Below, one piece after another: positions 9,282 through 19,902 of a DNA stretch of 64,000 nt. Position 1 is the stretch's first letter, and every line of letters starts with the position of its first letter. Source of the DNA: Mycobacterium alsense (GTDB lineage Bacteria > Actinomycetota > Actinomycetes > Mycobacteriales > Mycobacteriaceae); assembly GCF_002086635.1 (NCBI RefSeq), contig NZ_MVHD01000017.1, positions 29,237-93,236 on the forward strand, read 5' to 3'. Both the position numbers and the translations under genes were made by a program. The notes below the pieces were generated by a model that saw only the letters and a program-made list of their open reading frames with translations, was not told where the DNA came from and ran no database searches.

Positions 9282-10310
9282 ATGAGATGGGGCACGCCCT
9301 GGCCGGGTGCCGACCTCGCGCGCCGGTGTGAGCAGGCGGGCGCGGTCGCCTTCTGTGCGGGCGAATTCGCCGATGCGAGCGCGTATGTCACGGCGGCCGA
9401 CATGGCGCGGGCGAGTTCGTCGGCGATGATCGGTCCGGGGATCGCGTACGCCTTCGCGCGGTCACCGTTTGTCCACGCGGCCGCGGTGCGCCACCTGGCT
9501 CGCCGCGCGCCGGGCAGGGTCTTCCTCGGGCTGGGGGCGGGAACCGCCCGGATGAACCGCGACTGGTTCGGCGTCGACTCCTCGCATCCGGCCCGCAGGA
9601 TGGGCGAGCTGGTCGAGAGCATCCGCGCGTTTCTGCACGCGGAGAACGGCGAGGCGGTGACGTTCAACGGCGAGTTCTACTCCATCGACGCACGAATCCG
9701 CGCGCCGGTGCTGGGCCGCCTCGAGGTGCCGATCCTGGTGGGCGCTTTCAACGTTCACATGCTGCGCACGGTCGGCCGCACCGCCGACGGTGTGCTGGGC
9801 CACGGGATCTTCACCGACCGCTGGTGGGATGAAGTCGTCGACCCGCAGCTAGAGGCCGGCGCCGCACAAGCGGGCCGCCACGCCTCCGAATTGCTGCGGT
9901 GGGGATGGGTGATCACGGCCGTCGATGACGCCGATCCCGTGCGCGCCGTCGAGGACGCCAAGTTGCAGATCGCCTTCTACCTCACGGTCAAGACCTACGA
10001 CTCGTTGGTCGCGCTGCACGGTTGGCAGGACGAAGTCGCCGCGATCCGTGCGGAGTTCGCCGGCGGTGACCCCCGCGCGCTGGGAAGGCATGTCACCGAC
10101 GAGATGCTGTGGTCGATGGCGCTTTGCGGGGACACCGCGCAGGCGGCGGAGATGCTGGCCGCCCGCCGTCGGCTGCCGGAAACCGGATTCTTTTCCCCGC
10201 CAGGGTTTCTGGTGAGCGAGCGCCGGCGAGCCCGCTACGTCGAGGGAGCGATGGGATTCCTGCACGGCCGGTTTCGTTCGGGCGGCGGGGTTCACATCCA
10301 ACATACATAG
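9282..10310 (+). CDS. LLM-class flavin/F420-dependent oxidoreductase
   Basis: 342 residues, luciferase-like monooxygenase (TIM barrel) family. Visible: GPGIAYAFARSPFVHA, RVFLGLGAGTARMNRDWFG, VPILVGAFNVHMLRTVGRTADGV and the closing alpha/beta segments. Mycobacterial members mostly use F420 or FMN for hydride transfer or monooxygenation. It starts 4 nt after the SDR stop and ends inside a 20-bp palindrome, which marks the end of this operon. Cofactor choice cannot be settled by reading. Confidence 0.85.
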   Translation: MRWGTPWPGADLARRCEQAGAVAFCAGEFADASAYVTAADMARASSSAMIGPGIAYAFARSPFVHAAAVRHLARRAPGRVFLGLGAGTARMNRDWFGVDSSHPARRMGELVESIRAFLHAENGEAVTFNGEFYSIDARIRAPVLGRLEVPILVGAFNVHMLRTVGRTADGVLGHGIFTDRWWDEVVDPQLEAGAAQAGRHASELLRWGWVITAVDDADPVRAVEDAKLQIAFYLTVKTYDSLVALHGWQDEVAAIRAEFAGGDPRALGRHVTDEMLWSMALCGDTAQAAEMLAARRRLPETGFFSPPGFLVSERRRARYVEGAMGFLHGRFRSGGGVHIQHT

Positions 10311-10319
10311 GTGTATGTT
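10300..10319. promoter_or_regulatory. 20-bp inverted repeat, probable TetR operator
   Basis: AACATACA and TGTATGTT form perfect 8-bp arms around TAGG. The element covers the stop codon of the LLM gene and lies about 40 bp upstream of the AveC-like start, with a further partial TGTATGG at 10334-10340. Length and symmetry are typical of TetR dimer sites. The TetR gene two positions downstream (11404) is the natural candidate binder. Confidence 0.6.
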
Positions 10320-10361
10320 CGCCCAAACACCCCTGTATGGTGAATGGAGGCGAGGAGCCCG

Positions 10362-11393
10362 ATGACGGCCGAGCAGGATACGAAGGTACGAGCGGGAGAG
10401 GATGTCATTGCCGGCGGCGCGGTCGGCCGGTCGAACGATTCCCCGCCGATCGTGTGGCTGGCGCGTCTGGGCGCCGTCTTCGTGGCGTTGCAGGCCTACG
10501 TGTACATCCGCTGGATCACTTCGGACCAGTTCGTCGCCGCCCCGACGGGTCCCGACAAGATCCCCGGCGGGACGATGGTTGGGATCCGGGTATCGGAAGC
10601 GGTCTGCATCGTCGGCGGGCTGATCTATATCGCCTGGTTCATCCGAAAGACCTTACGGGACCGCGCGTTTCCCGCGATGGGGGTGTTCGTGGTCGCATGG
10701 TCGCTGGCCGCCTGGCAGGACCCCGGAGTCAACTGGATCCGCCCGGTCTTCGGCTACAACAGCGGGTTCTTCAATCGCGGGACGTGGGCGGACTTCATTC
10801 CCGGCTGGATCTTCAAGGGTGCCGAAAATCCCCAGCCGATCTGGTACTGGCTTGCCACGTACTTCTTGTTCATGCCGCTCTCCGTGATGGGCCTCGACAA
10901 GCTCATCCGCACCATCCGCAGCCGCTCTCCCCGGATCAACACCGCGGGAGTGATCGCGCTGCTGTTCGTCATGTTCACCACCCTCGACATCGTGCTCGAG
11001 GAGCTGCTCATCCATCTGGGTCTGTGGGCCTACCCGCGGGTCAACCACACCTGGTCGATCTTCACGGGAACGATGAACCAGTTCCCCCTCTACGAGGGCG
11101 TGGTTTTCGGCGGCATCGTCAGCGTGTTGACGATCATCGTCTACTGCTTCCGCGACAAGCATGGCCACATGATCACCGATGCCGGCATCGACCGGCTGCG
11201 CAGCAAGCGCGCGGTCACCATCGTGCGCATCTTGGCCTTGACGGCGGTCTTCAACCTGGTCATGCTCGTCTTCAACATGGGCTTCAACATGGTCAACCAG
11301 CACGCGGACACCATGCCGGCGAACGTTCCCAGCTACATTCACAACCAGATGTGTGGATTGGGTCCGAACCCGCCGTGCCCGCCGCCGTCCTAG
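10362..11393 (+). CDS. AveC-like (spirocyclase-family) membrane protein
   Basis: 343 residues from ATG 10362, preceded by GGAGGCGAGGAG; the in-frame ATG at 10344 has no ribosome site. About seven hydrophobic segments, with conserved-looking soluble loops DPGVNWIRPVFGYNSGFFN, NHTWSIFTGTMNQFPLYEG and a Pro-rich end. The pattern fits the AveC family, named after the Streptomyces avermectin protein with dehydratase/spirocyclase activity. Mycobacteria have many members of unknown function and no avermectin pathway. A second member lies at 32098-32883. A TetR gene follows immediately; the operator at 10300 probably controls both. Confidence 0.72.
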   Translation: MTAEQDTKVRAGEDVIAGGAVGRSNDSPPIVWLARLGAVFVALQAYVYIRWITSDQFVAAPTGPDKIPGGTMVGIRVSEAVCIVGGLIYIAWFIRKTLRDRAFPAMGVFVVAWSLAAWQDPGVNWIRPVFGYNSGFFNRGTWADFIPGWIFKGAENPQPIWYWLATYFLFMPLSVMGLDKLIRTIRSRSPRINTAGVIALLFVMFTTLDIVLEELLIHLGLWAYPRVNHTWSIFTGTMNQFPLYEGVVFGGIVSVLTIIVYCFRDKHGHMITDAGIDRLRSKRAVTIVRILALTAVFNLVMLVFNMGFNMVNQHADTMPANVPSYIHNQMCGLGPNPPCPPPS

Positions 11394-11403
11394 GGGTGTC
11401 CCA

Positions 11404-11964
11404 ATGACGGTGCCGGCCAACGGGAAACGCGCAGCCACGGATTTCTTCGTCGAGGGGATGGCGGTCCTGCAGGAGTCGGGGTTCCCCGCGCTGACCGCGG
11501 CCGGGTTGTGCAGCAGGCTGGGTGTCACCCGGGGGTCGTTCTACCACCACTTCCGCAATTTCGACGATTTCGTCGATCAGCTGCTGGTCTACTGGGAAGA
11601 GCACTACAGTCGCGACCTCATCGCCAGGTCGCGGTCGCGCGACCTGCGCGCCCAGATCCGGATGCAGGCCGACTTCGCCATCGGATTGCCGCACGCCGCC
11701 GAGGCGGCGCTTCGCGCGTGGGGAACCATCAATCCGCGGGTGGCGTCCGCGCAGCGCAGGGTCGATCAGCTGCGGCATGACGGGCTGGCGGAGTCGCTTC
11801 GCCGGCATGGGGTTTCAAAGCAGAAGGCCGACGTCTACGCCACGATCGCGATCGCGACCCTGGTGGGCATGCAAGTGACCCAGCACCCGTTCGAGCCCGA
11901 TGCCTTGCGGGCGGTGTACAACGAACTCGGCGCGGCGCTCGGCAGGAACACCGTGCCGGCCTAG
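11404..11964 (+). CDS. TetR-family transcriptional regulator
   Basis: 186 residues. N-terminal helix-turn-helix about residues 25-50: GFPALTAAGLCSRLGVTRGSFYHHFRNFDDF, followed by an all-helical ligand domain. It starts 10 nt after the AveC-like stop and likely regulates that gene and itself through the palindrome at 10300-10319. The ligand is unknown; a lipid or CoA ester is plausible because of the neighbouring catabolic operon. Confidence 0.92.
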   Translation: MTVPANGKRAATDFFVEGMAVLQESGFPALTAAGLCSRLGVTRGSFYHHFRNFDDFVDQLLVYWEEHYSRDLIARSRSRDLRAQIRMQADFAIGLPHAAEAALRAWGTINPRVASAQRRVDQLRHDGLAESLRRHGVSKQKADVYATIAIATLVGMQVTQHPFEPDALRAVYNELGAALGRNTVPA

Positions 11965-11974
11965 GGCCGCCACC

Positions 11975-12868
11975 TCAGCACATCCAGCCTCGCGAAGTTG
12001 CGCCCTTCGGCGCGCCGACATCGACCCGCACGGCGTCGAGTCGACCGCTCGAGTTCCCGCGGAGGAAGTTTCGTTCATCGGTCACCGCGGTCGCCATATA
12101 AAGCGTGCGGCCGTCCGGGCCGCCGAGGGCGACGCCCGTCGCCCAGCGGCCCGGCGTCGAGATCACGTCGGTGATCTGACCGCCCTCCAGCACCCGGACG
12201 AACTTCTCCTCCGCGTAGCAGCCGACCCAGGCGGCACCGGCCGCGTCGACCGCAAGCCCGTCGGGGTGCATGGCCGGTAGCGCCGCCCAGGTCCGCCGAT
12301 TCGTCAGCTCCCCGTCGACGGCGACGTCGAAAGCCGTTATTCCTTCGCCGAACGTCTCATTGACCAGCAACGTGTTCGCGGCGAGCGTGGCCATGCCATT
12401 GGGGAACGCGACATTTTCCGCGTCGCGGACGACGGCCCCGGCGGGCGTGACGCGGATGATCGCGCCCGTCGGCGCGGCACCCTGCGTGCTCGCTGCCATG
12501 TCCCCGATCGAGCCGGCATACGCGGTGCCGTCGTCGGCCACCAGCATGTCGTCGAGATGCCCGCCACCGTGTCCGGCGAGGTCGGCGTACACCTCGGGCC
12601 GTCCGTTCCGGATCGCGTAGAGGCGTGACGATGTCATGCCGGCAACCAGCGGCGTGCCATCGGGCAGGAATCCGAGGCCGCCGGGCATCTCGTCGAAGTC
12701 TGCGACGGAGCGGACGTCGCCGTCGGCGTCCGTCGTGCACACGCGCCTGGCGACCATGTCCGAGAACCACAGTCGCCCGTCTCGCCAGCGAAGCGCTTCG
12801 GGGAACGCCAGATTCGGCACCCACGGCGCGGACGTCAACTCCGTCAGTCGTCGTGCGGTAATCGACAT
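11975..12868 (-). CDS. SMP-30/gluconolactonase-like beta-propeller protein
   Basis: 297 residues from ATG 12868; alternative in-frame ATGs at 12922 and 12931 are possible because none has a clear ribosome site. Six-bladed propeller pattern: FPEALRWRDGRLWFSDM at the start (metal-binding Glu), LDDMLVADDGTAYAGSIG, FPNGMA and HPDGLAVDAAGAAWVG. The family hydrolyses lactones or related esters with a divalent metal. It converges on the TetR gene with a 10-nt gap and stands alone on its strand. Confidence 0.8.
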   Translation of the reverse strand: MSITARRLTELTSAPWVPNLAFPEALRWRDGRLWFSDMVARRVCTTDADGDVRSVADFDEMPGGLGFLPDGTPLVAGMTSSRLYAIRNGRPEVYADLAGHGGGHLDDMLVADDGTAYAGSIGDMAASTQGAAPTGAIIRVTPAGAVVRDAENVAFPNGMATLAANTLLVNETFGEGITAFDVAVDGELTNRRTWAALPAMHPDGLAVDAAGAAWVGCYAEEKFVRVLEGGQITDVISTPGRWATGVALGGPDGRTLYMATAVTDERNFLRGNSSGRLDAVRVDVGAPKGATSRGWMC

Positions 12869-13016
12869 CCAGGTTCCAGGTACGGGCGTGGCTAGCGATT
12901 GATCTAATTCAGTAGACGACATTCGCCGCATCGGGACAAGGGTTGTCGGCCGGTTCCGCTCACGGCGACGACGCCCGCCCGTCGCATGACGAGGCGGGCG
13001 TCGTTCCGGTTGAGGT

Positions 13017-13574
13017 TTACAGCGGAATCCAGACCCCGAAGAACCAGAAGCCCCACTGGTGGAAGCCGGGATCCCAGACCGGGGTTTCGTGGTAGCCGTA
13101 GTAGTTGATCGGGCCGTACCCCCAATGTCCGCCGGGCGGTGGCAGCGGCCTGTTCCACGCGGGCCGCGGCGGTGGACCGTACCCCCACGGCCCGGGCCCG
13201 TCGCCCCACGGCGCGCCGTGGAAGTAGCCGCGGTGCGGATCGCCGCGCCACGGGCCGCCCGGACCACCGGGTCCACCGGGTCCGCCCGGGTGACCGTGCG
13301 GCGCTCCGCCCGGGCCGCCGGGTCCGCCGGGATGTCCGGGCCCGCCCGGGCCGCCGGGTCCGCCGGGATGTCCGGGCCCGCCCGGGCCGCCGGGTCCACC
13401 TGGACCACCCGGGCCGCCCGGATGGTTGGGCCCGGTCGGGGCGTGGGGGCCGCCGTGGTTCCCGCCGGGACCCGGCCCCGGCGCGGCGAACGCCGAACCG
13501 GAACCCACACCTAGTGCAGCGGCGCCCAGGGCGCCGGCGATGGTTCCCCCCGCGATGAGTTTCTTCAAATTCAT
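13017..13574 (-). CDS. Secreted Gly/Pro-rich collagen-like repeat protein
   Basis: 185 residues. An N-terminal signal peptide (KKLIAGGTIAGALGAAALG, cleavage probably after AFA at about residue 30) is followed by a low-complexity stretch of GGP/GPGG and HPGG units (about 31-110). The C-terminal part is rich in Trp, Tyr, Gly and Pro (GPWGYGPPPRP to FGVWIPL). No catalytic motif is visible. A structural or cell-wall-exposed role is a guess. The repeat DNA has an exact 36-bp period (13309-13397), so copy number may vary between strains. Confidence 0.75.
   Translation of the reverse strand: MNLKKLIAGGTIAGALGAAALGVGSGSAFAAPGPGPGGNHGGPHAPTGPNHPGGPGGPGGPGGPGGPGHPGGPGGPGGPGHPGGPGGPGGAPHGHPGGPGGPGGPGGPWRGDPHRGYFHGAPWGDGPGPWGYGPPPRPAWNRPLPPPGGHWGYGPINYYGYHETPVWDPGFHQWGFWFFGVWIPL
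13309..13397. repeat. 36-bp tandem repeat, about 2.5 copies, coding
   Basis: Two identical adjacent 36-bp units (13309-13344, 13345-13380) and a 17-bp partial third. They lie in the Gly/Pro-rich gene on the minus strand and each encodes twelve residues of GGPGGPG/HPG type. Exact identity suggests recent expansion by slippage. Confidence 0.9.
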
Positions 13575-13755
13575 GGTTATTTACCTATCGATTGCATCAG
13601 TCAGCTCGACCCCCCGACGACTTACAAGCTAATTAGCAAACCTATGGATCCGCTGTGTGTGGCCCGTGCGCAGCTTTTGCGGACCACCCGGCCTCCGCCC
13701 GGGTAGAGGCCATATTTGCTGGTCGCGTGCGGTTTTGGGGTATATCGTTGCGGCC

Positions 13756-14469
13756 GTGTCGACTGCCTTTCATCCCCACGAGCCCCATGCGGGGTCGGTG
13801 TGGTCGAAGCTGAACTGGTTGCGCGCCGGAGTGCTGGGCGCCAACGACGGGATCGTGTCCGTGGCGGGCATCGTCGTCGGCGTCGCGGCGGCGACGGTGC
13901 AGCGCGGCCCGATCCTGACCGCCGGCGTCGCCGGGCTCACCGCCGGGGCCGTGTCGATGGCGCTGGGCGAATACGTCTCCGTCAGCACCCAGCGCGACAC
14001 CGAGGAAGCGCTGCTGGCCAAGGAGCGCCGGGAGCTGCGCGACGACCCTGCCGCGGAACTGGACGAGCTCGCCGAACTGTACGAGGGCAAGGGTCTGTCG
14101 CCGGCGACCGCGCGCACGGTGGCCGAGGAGCTCACCGACCACAATCCTTTTCTGGCCCACGCCGAGGTCGAGCTCGGCATCGATCCCGAGGAGCTCACCA
14201 ACCCCTGGCAGGCGGCGTTGTCCTCGGCGCTGTCGTTCACCTTGGGCGCGCTGCTGCCGTTGGTCGTGATCCTGGCGCCGCCGACGACGTGGAGGATCCC
14301 GGCCACCGTCGTGGCCGTGCTGCTGGCCCTGGTGCTCACGGGCGCGGTGTCGGCGGGAGTGGGCGGCGCGCCGCGGGGCCGGGCGGTGCTCCGCAACGTC
14401 GTCGGCGGCGGGTTGGCGTTGACGGTCACCTACGGAATCGGCCATCTCGTGGGCGTCGCGATCGCCTGA
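13756..14469 (+). CDS. VIT-family (CCC1-like) metal transporter
   Basis: 237 residues from GTG 13756. Upstream in-frame extension encodes unrelated sequence and TATCGT at 13743-13748 suggests a leaderless start. Motifs are those of the VIT1/CCC1 iron-manganese transporter family: LNWLRAGVLGANDGIVSVAGIVVGVAAA in the first membrane helix, AGAVSMALGEYVSVSTQRDTEEALL, the cytoplasmic metal-binding-domain region ELYEGKGLSPATARTVAEEL, then three C-terminal helices. It probably exports or sequesters Fe2+/Mn2+ across the cytoplasmic membrane. No iron box is evident nearby. Confidence 0.88.
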   Translation: MSTAFHPHEPHAGSVWSKLNWLRAGVLGANDGIVSVAGIVVGVAAATVQRGPILTAGVAGLTAGAVSMALGEYVSVSTQRDTEEALLAKERRELRDDPAAELDELAELYEGKGLSPATARTVAEELTDHNPFLAHAEVELGIDPEELTNPWQAALSSALSFTLGALLPLVVILAPPTTWRIPATVVAVLLALVLTGAVSAGVGGAPRGRAVLRNVVGGGLALTVTYGIGHLVGVAIA

Positions 14470-14547
14470 GATCGCCCGACCGCGTCGGGACTGGAACGGG
14501 AACTGTAATATCTACTGTTGCTGCCCTCACCCGGAAAGAGCCGTGCC

Positions 14548-15390
14548 TTGACCCAAACGAACGTCGTGCCGGAGGACGCCGATTCGGCGACGCCCGCACC
14601 CTACTTCCGACGCGACGAAAGCCGTTTCGTGCCAAACGAAACCGGCCGCGGCGGGTGGGGCCCGTCGCTCAGCGGTCACGTCGTCGGCGGGCTGTTGGGC
14701 TGGGCGGCCGAACGCGCGGTCGACGACCCCGAATTCCAGCCCACGCGGCTGACCGTCGACCTTCCCGCGCCGGTCGCGCTCGAGCCGGTCGAGGTGCGCA
14801 CGCAGGTGCACCACGACCGCAAGCGGCTGCGGCTCGTCGAGGCCGTCCTCACCCAGGGCGGCACCCCGGTCGCGCGGGCCAGCGCGCTGTTTCTGCGGCG
14901 CGGCCCGCAGCCCGACGGGAAGGTGTGGTCACCACCGGTGCGGATGCCGCCGCTGCCCGCCGGGGAGGGTCCCGAGCCCTCGCTGTTCCTGCGGACCTAC
15001 GGCTGGGGCACCGAGATGCAGAACCCCGATCCCGGATGGGCCGATACCCCCGGGCCGAAATACACCTGGCTGCACGACACGCGCGCGCTGATCGACGGCG
15101 AACCGGTCAGCGCGTTCACCCGCGCGGCGATGTCCGCCGACATCACCGCCTCGCTGGCCAATTGGGGCACAAACGGATTGCAGTTCATCAACGTCGACTA
15201 CACCCTCACGCTGACCCGGCTGCCCGAGGGGGCCCACATCGGGCTGGCCTCGCTGACGCACCACAGCCACGACGGCGTGGCCACCGGGTCGGCGGTGCTC
15301 GTCGACCGCATGGGCCCGATCGGCAGCGCGGTGTCCGTCGCGATCGCCCACTCCGGATTCCGGCCGCACACCAAGCCGCCGGCGGGATGA
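14548..15390 (+). CDS. Acyl-CoA thioesterase-like double-hotdog protein
   Basis: 280 residues from TTG 14548, which has GGAAAGAG 8 nt upstream; TTG 14518 is an alternative. Sequence pattern (GWGPSLSGHVVGGLLGWAAERA, FQPTRLTVDLPAPVALEPVEV, LTHHSHDGVATGSAVLVDRMGPIG) matches the TesB-like/PF13622 thioesterase superfamily. It probably hydrolyses acyl-CoA. Its stop overlaps the ATG of an acyl-CoA synthetase, so a thioesterase and a ligase of opposite direction are made from one mRNA, perhaps to balance free acid and CoA ester. Confidence 0.78.
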   Translation: MTQTNVVPEDADSATPAPYFRRDESRFVPNETGRGGWGPSLSGHVVGGLLGWAAERAVDDPEFQPTRLTVDLPAPVALEPVEVRTQVHHDRKRLRLVEAVLTQGGTPVARASALFLRRGPQPDGKVWSPPVRMPPLPAGEGPEPSLFLRTYGWGTEMQNPDPGWADTPGPKYTWLHDTRALIDGEPVSAFTRAAMSADITASLANWGTNGLQFINVDYTLTLTRLPEGAHIGLASLTHHSHDGVATGSAVLVDRMGPIGSAVSVAIAHSGFRPHTKPPAG

Positions 15391-16913
15391 AGATCGGCAG
15401 CGACGTCACCTACTGGGGGCTGATCGCCGACGCGGCCCGGCGGGGGTCGGGCCGGCCGTTGCTCGCCGACGAGTACGGGCGCGCCCTGACCGCGCGCCAG
15501 CTCCACGATGCGGCCCGCGCGACGGCCGCGGCGTTCGCCCAGCGCGGGATCGCGGCGGGCACCGTCGTGTCGTGGCAGTTGCCGACCACGCTGGAAACCA
15601 CGGTCGTCATGGCGGCGCTCGCGCGCCTGGGCGCGGTGCAAAACCCGATCATCCCGATCCTGCGAGAGCACGAGGTCGGCTTCATCACCGCACAGCTGTC
15701 ATCGGAATTCCTTGTGGTGCCGCGGTTTTGGCACGGGTTCGACTACGAGGGGCTCGCGCGTGGGCTGTCTTCGGCAGCGAGCTTCGAGGTCGTCACCGTC
15801 GACCTGGCGACACCGCCGCGCTCGGGCGAGCTCCGGCTGCCGCGCGGGGACGTCGCCGGGCTCGGGCCGCCGCCGGGACCGGCGGCCGGCACCCGGTGGA
15901 TCTACTACTCGTCGGGAACCACCGCGGCGCCCAAGGGCATTCGCCACACCGACGCCTCGGTGATCGCCCCCGCAGCGGGGCTGGCCGAGATGATCGACAT
16001 CACCAGCAGCGACGTGGACCCGATCGCCTTTCCGATCGCGCACATCGGTGGGGCCGTGATGCTGGCGACCGCGTTGCTGACCGGCATGCGACTGGCGCTG
16101 TTCGAGGTATTCGATCCGGCCACGACACCGCTGGCCATCGCGGCGCACGACCCGACGTTCCTGGGCACGGCGACCCCGTTCTTCGTCGGGTTTCTCGAAG
16201 CCCAACGCGCACACCGGGATACGCCGCTGTTCCCGCGCGTGCGGGGCTGCCTGGCGGGCGGTGCCCCGATCACCGCCGAGCTCGGTCAGCAGGTCCGCGA
16301 AACCCTCGGCCTGCCCGGCATCTGCAACGCGTGGGGGCTCACCGAGTTTCCGGTGGCGGCCTCGCCCTCGCTGACCGCCGCGCCGGAGGTGCTCGACCAC
16401 ACCGTCGGCGCGCCGGGACCCGGGGTCAGCGTGCGGGTGGTCGACGGGGAGCTGCGGCTCAAAGGACCCCAGTGCTTCCTCGGCTACGCCGACGCCAGCC
16501 TCGACGCCGACGGGTTCGACGAGGACGGGTGGCTGCGCACCGGCGACCTGGGCACGGTCGACGCCGACGGCAACGTCCGCGTCACGGGCCGGATCAAGGA
16601 CGCGATCATCCGCAACGCGGAGAACGTCTCGGCCCTGGAGGTCGAAAACGCGCTGGCCACCCACCCCGCCGTCGCCGACGTCGCGGTGATCGGGGTACCC
16701 GATCCGCGCACCGGCGAGCGCGTCTGCGCCGTGGTCGTCCCCGCCTCGGCCGCTGTGGTTTCACTGGAATCGCTGGTGCAGCATTGCCGCTCGCGCGGGC
16801 TGAGCCGCTACAAGCACCCCGAGCGCCTGGTGGTCGTCGATGCGCTGCCGCGCAACCAATTCGGCAAGGTCGTCAAGAAGGACCTCCGCGAGGCCTTCGG
16901 CCGGCGGTCCTGA
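15387..16913 (+). CDS. Acyl-CoA synthetase (AMP-binding)
   Basis: 508 residues. ATGA overlap with the thioesterase gene. Adenylate-forming motifs: YYSSGTTAAPKGIRHTD (about 173), GWLRTGDLGTVDADGNV, GRIKDAIIRNAENVSALEVENAL and C-terminal NQFGKVVKKDL with the catalytic Lys. It resembles the FadD of the first operon in size and layout, yet differs in the hinge (RNAEN in place of RGGEN). Substrate unknown. The convergent TIGR03085 gene begins 1 nt after its stop. Confidence 0.92.
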   Translation: MKIGSDVTYWGLIADAARRGSGRPLLADEYGRALTARQLHDAARATAAAFAQRGIAAGTVVSWQLPTTLETTVVMAALARLGAVQNPIIPILREHEVGFITAQLSSEFLVVPRFWHGFDYEGLARGLSSAASFEVVTVDLATPPRSGELRLPRGDVAGLGPPPGPAAGTRWIYYSSGTTAAPKGIRHTDASVIAPAAGLAEMIDITSSDVDPIAFPIAHIGGAVMLATALLTGMRLALFEVFDPATTPLAIAAHDPTFLGTATPFFVGFLEAQRAHRDTPLFPRVRGCLAGGAPITAELGQQVRETLGLPGICNAWGLTEFPVAASPSLTAAPEVLDHTVGAPGPGVSVRVVDGELRLKGPQCFLGYADASLDADGFDEDGWLRTGDLGTVDADGNVRVTGRIKDAIIRNAENVSALEVENALATHPAVADVAVIGVPDPRTGERVCAVVVPASAAVVSLESLVQHCRSRGLSRYKHPERLVVVDALPRNQFGKVVKKDLREAFGRRS

Positions 16914-16914
16914 C

Positions 16915-17532
16915 CTACAGCGCCTTCGGGGCGTCGCGGACCGCCTGCACCGCCGCCGCGTCGCCGTCGAACTCGACGCGCGCCTGCCGCCCGACGGCGA
17001 ACAGCAGCAGCTCCTCGGGGGGACCGGTCACCACCACCGCCGGCCCCTTGCCCGCGGTCAGCACCGTCTTGCCCTCCGGGGTGCGCAGCGCCACCCGGCC
17101 GGGGGCTTTGCGGAGCGTCATCCGCGCCATCAGCGACAGCGTGCGGCGCAGCGAGGAGGCCAGCGCGCGTTCGAGCACGCGCGGCTGCCAGCCCGGCTGG
17201 GCGCGGCGCAGGTCCTCGTGGTGGATGAACATCTCGGCGACGTTGGCCACCGAGTCGAGCAGCTTGAGCGGCGAGTAGACCGGGGGCCCGGACCCGACCT
17301 TGTCGACCAGCGCGTCCCAGTCGTTCCCGGCCACCTCGTTCTGCACCCTTTCGGTGTGGGCGGCGAGGAACGGGACCAGGATGCCCGGCGCGGCGTCGGG
17401 GCGGTACTCGCGGATCACCAGGTGGGCGGCCAGGTCTCGCGCCGTCCAGCCCTCGCAGAGGGTGGGGGCGTCCGGCCCGACCGCGCGCAGGGTCTCGACC
17501 AGGGCGGCGCGTTCGCGTTGCGCAACGGACAT
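16915..17532 (-). CDS. TIGR03085-family metal-binding protein (DinB/maleylpyruvate isomerase-like)
   Basis: 205 residues. N-terminal RAALVETLRAVGPDAPTLCEGWTARDLAAHLVIRE is the mycothiol-dependent maleylpyruvate-isomerase-type helix bundle. VANVAEMFIHHEDLRRAQPGW provides the conserved His residues for metal binding. The C-terminal part (about 140-205) is a small alpha/beta domain. This actinobacterial family is described only by sequence; thiol (mycothiol) transfer is likely. Divergent from htpG with a 92-bp gap holding both promoters. Confidence 0.82.
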   Translation of the reverse strand: MSVAQRERAALVETLRAVGPDAPTLCEGWTARDLAAHLVIREYRPDAAPGILVPFLAAHTERVQNEVAGNDWDALVDKVGSGPPVYSPLKLLDSVANVAEMFIHHEDLRRAQPGWQPRVLERALASSLRRTLSLMARMTLRKAPGRVALRTPEGKTVLTAGKGPAVVVTGPPEELLLFAVGRQARVEFDGDAAAVQAVRDAPKAL

Positions 17533-17624
17533 GCGTTCAGCGTAGGGCCAGCCCCGGGACGTGGGCCACGGGCATCTCGGTAAATTTGAGGTGTCGTGTC
17601 CGGAAGGAAAGTGCAGGGAGTGTC

Positions 17625-19571
<1,947 letters not shown>

Positions 19572-19631
19572 GTCCTAGCCGGCCGGCGCGAAATGGGATT
19601 AGATGCCGGGTGGAAGGGATACCCACACGCA

Positions 19632-19847
19632 ATGGCCAAGTTCAGGATCCTCGACCCCCACGGCGAGGTCGTGGCGACGCAGGATTTCGACAGCGCGGAG
19701 GCCGCCCACGCGTGGTTCACCGAGGCCAGCGCCGGCAGCACCGAACTGGGCTGGCGCATGGAGGTCGACGACGACGGGCACTGGGCCTTCTTCGACGACA
19801 CCGAAGGCTTCACCGCCCCGGCCAGCCACCGTCCGTTGCGGCGCTGA
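19632..19847 (+). CDS. Small conserved hypothetical protein
   Basis: 71 residues from ATG 19632, acidic, with many aromatic residues (FRILDPHGEVVATQDFDS, HAWFTEASAGSTELGWRMEV, HWAFFDD). The regular alternation suggests a small beta-rich fold. No motif for catalysis, membrane or secretion. It follows htpG by 60 nt and precedes a VOC protein by 55 nt on the same strand. I do not recognise the family; coding status is supported by its codon pattern and position. Confidence 0.65.
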   Translation: MAKFRILDPHGEVVATQDFDSAEAAHAWFTEASAGSTELGWRMEVDDDGHWAFFDDTEGFTAPASHRPLRR

Positions 19848-19902
19848 ACCCCTACTGCTTGTCGACCTTTCCGCCGATGCCCGGCACCTGAGAAACTCTG
19901 GT

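Noticed and set aside
10362..11393. Evidence for an avermectin-type biosynthetic cluster
   Set aside because: Only AveC-like proteins are present; no polyketide synthase, glycosyltransferase or tailoring set of such a cluster is seen.
13309..13397. Possible CRISPR-like repeats
   Set aside because: Units are directly adjacent without spacers and lie in a coding frame for a Gly/Pro repeat.
12869..13510. Upstream extension of the SMP-30-like frame on the minus strand
   Set aside because: It runs out of frame through the Gly/Pro-repeat gene; sequence before the chosen start is low-complexity and unlike the family.
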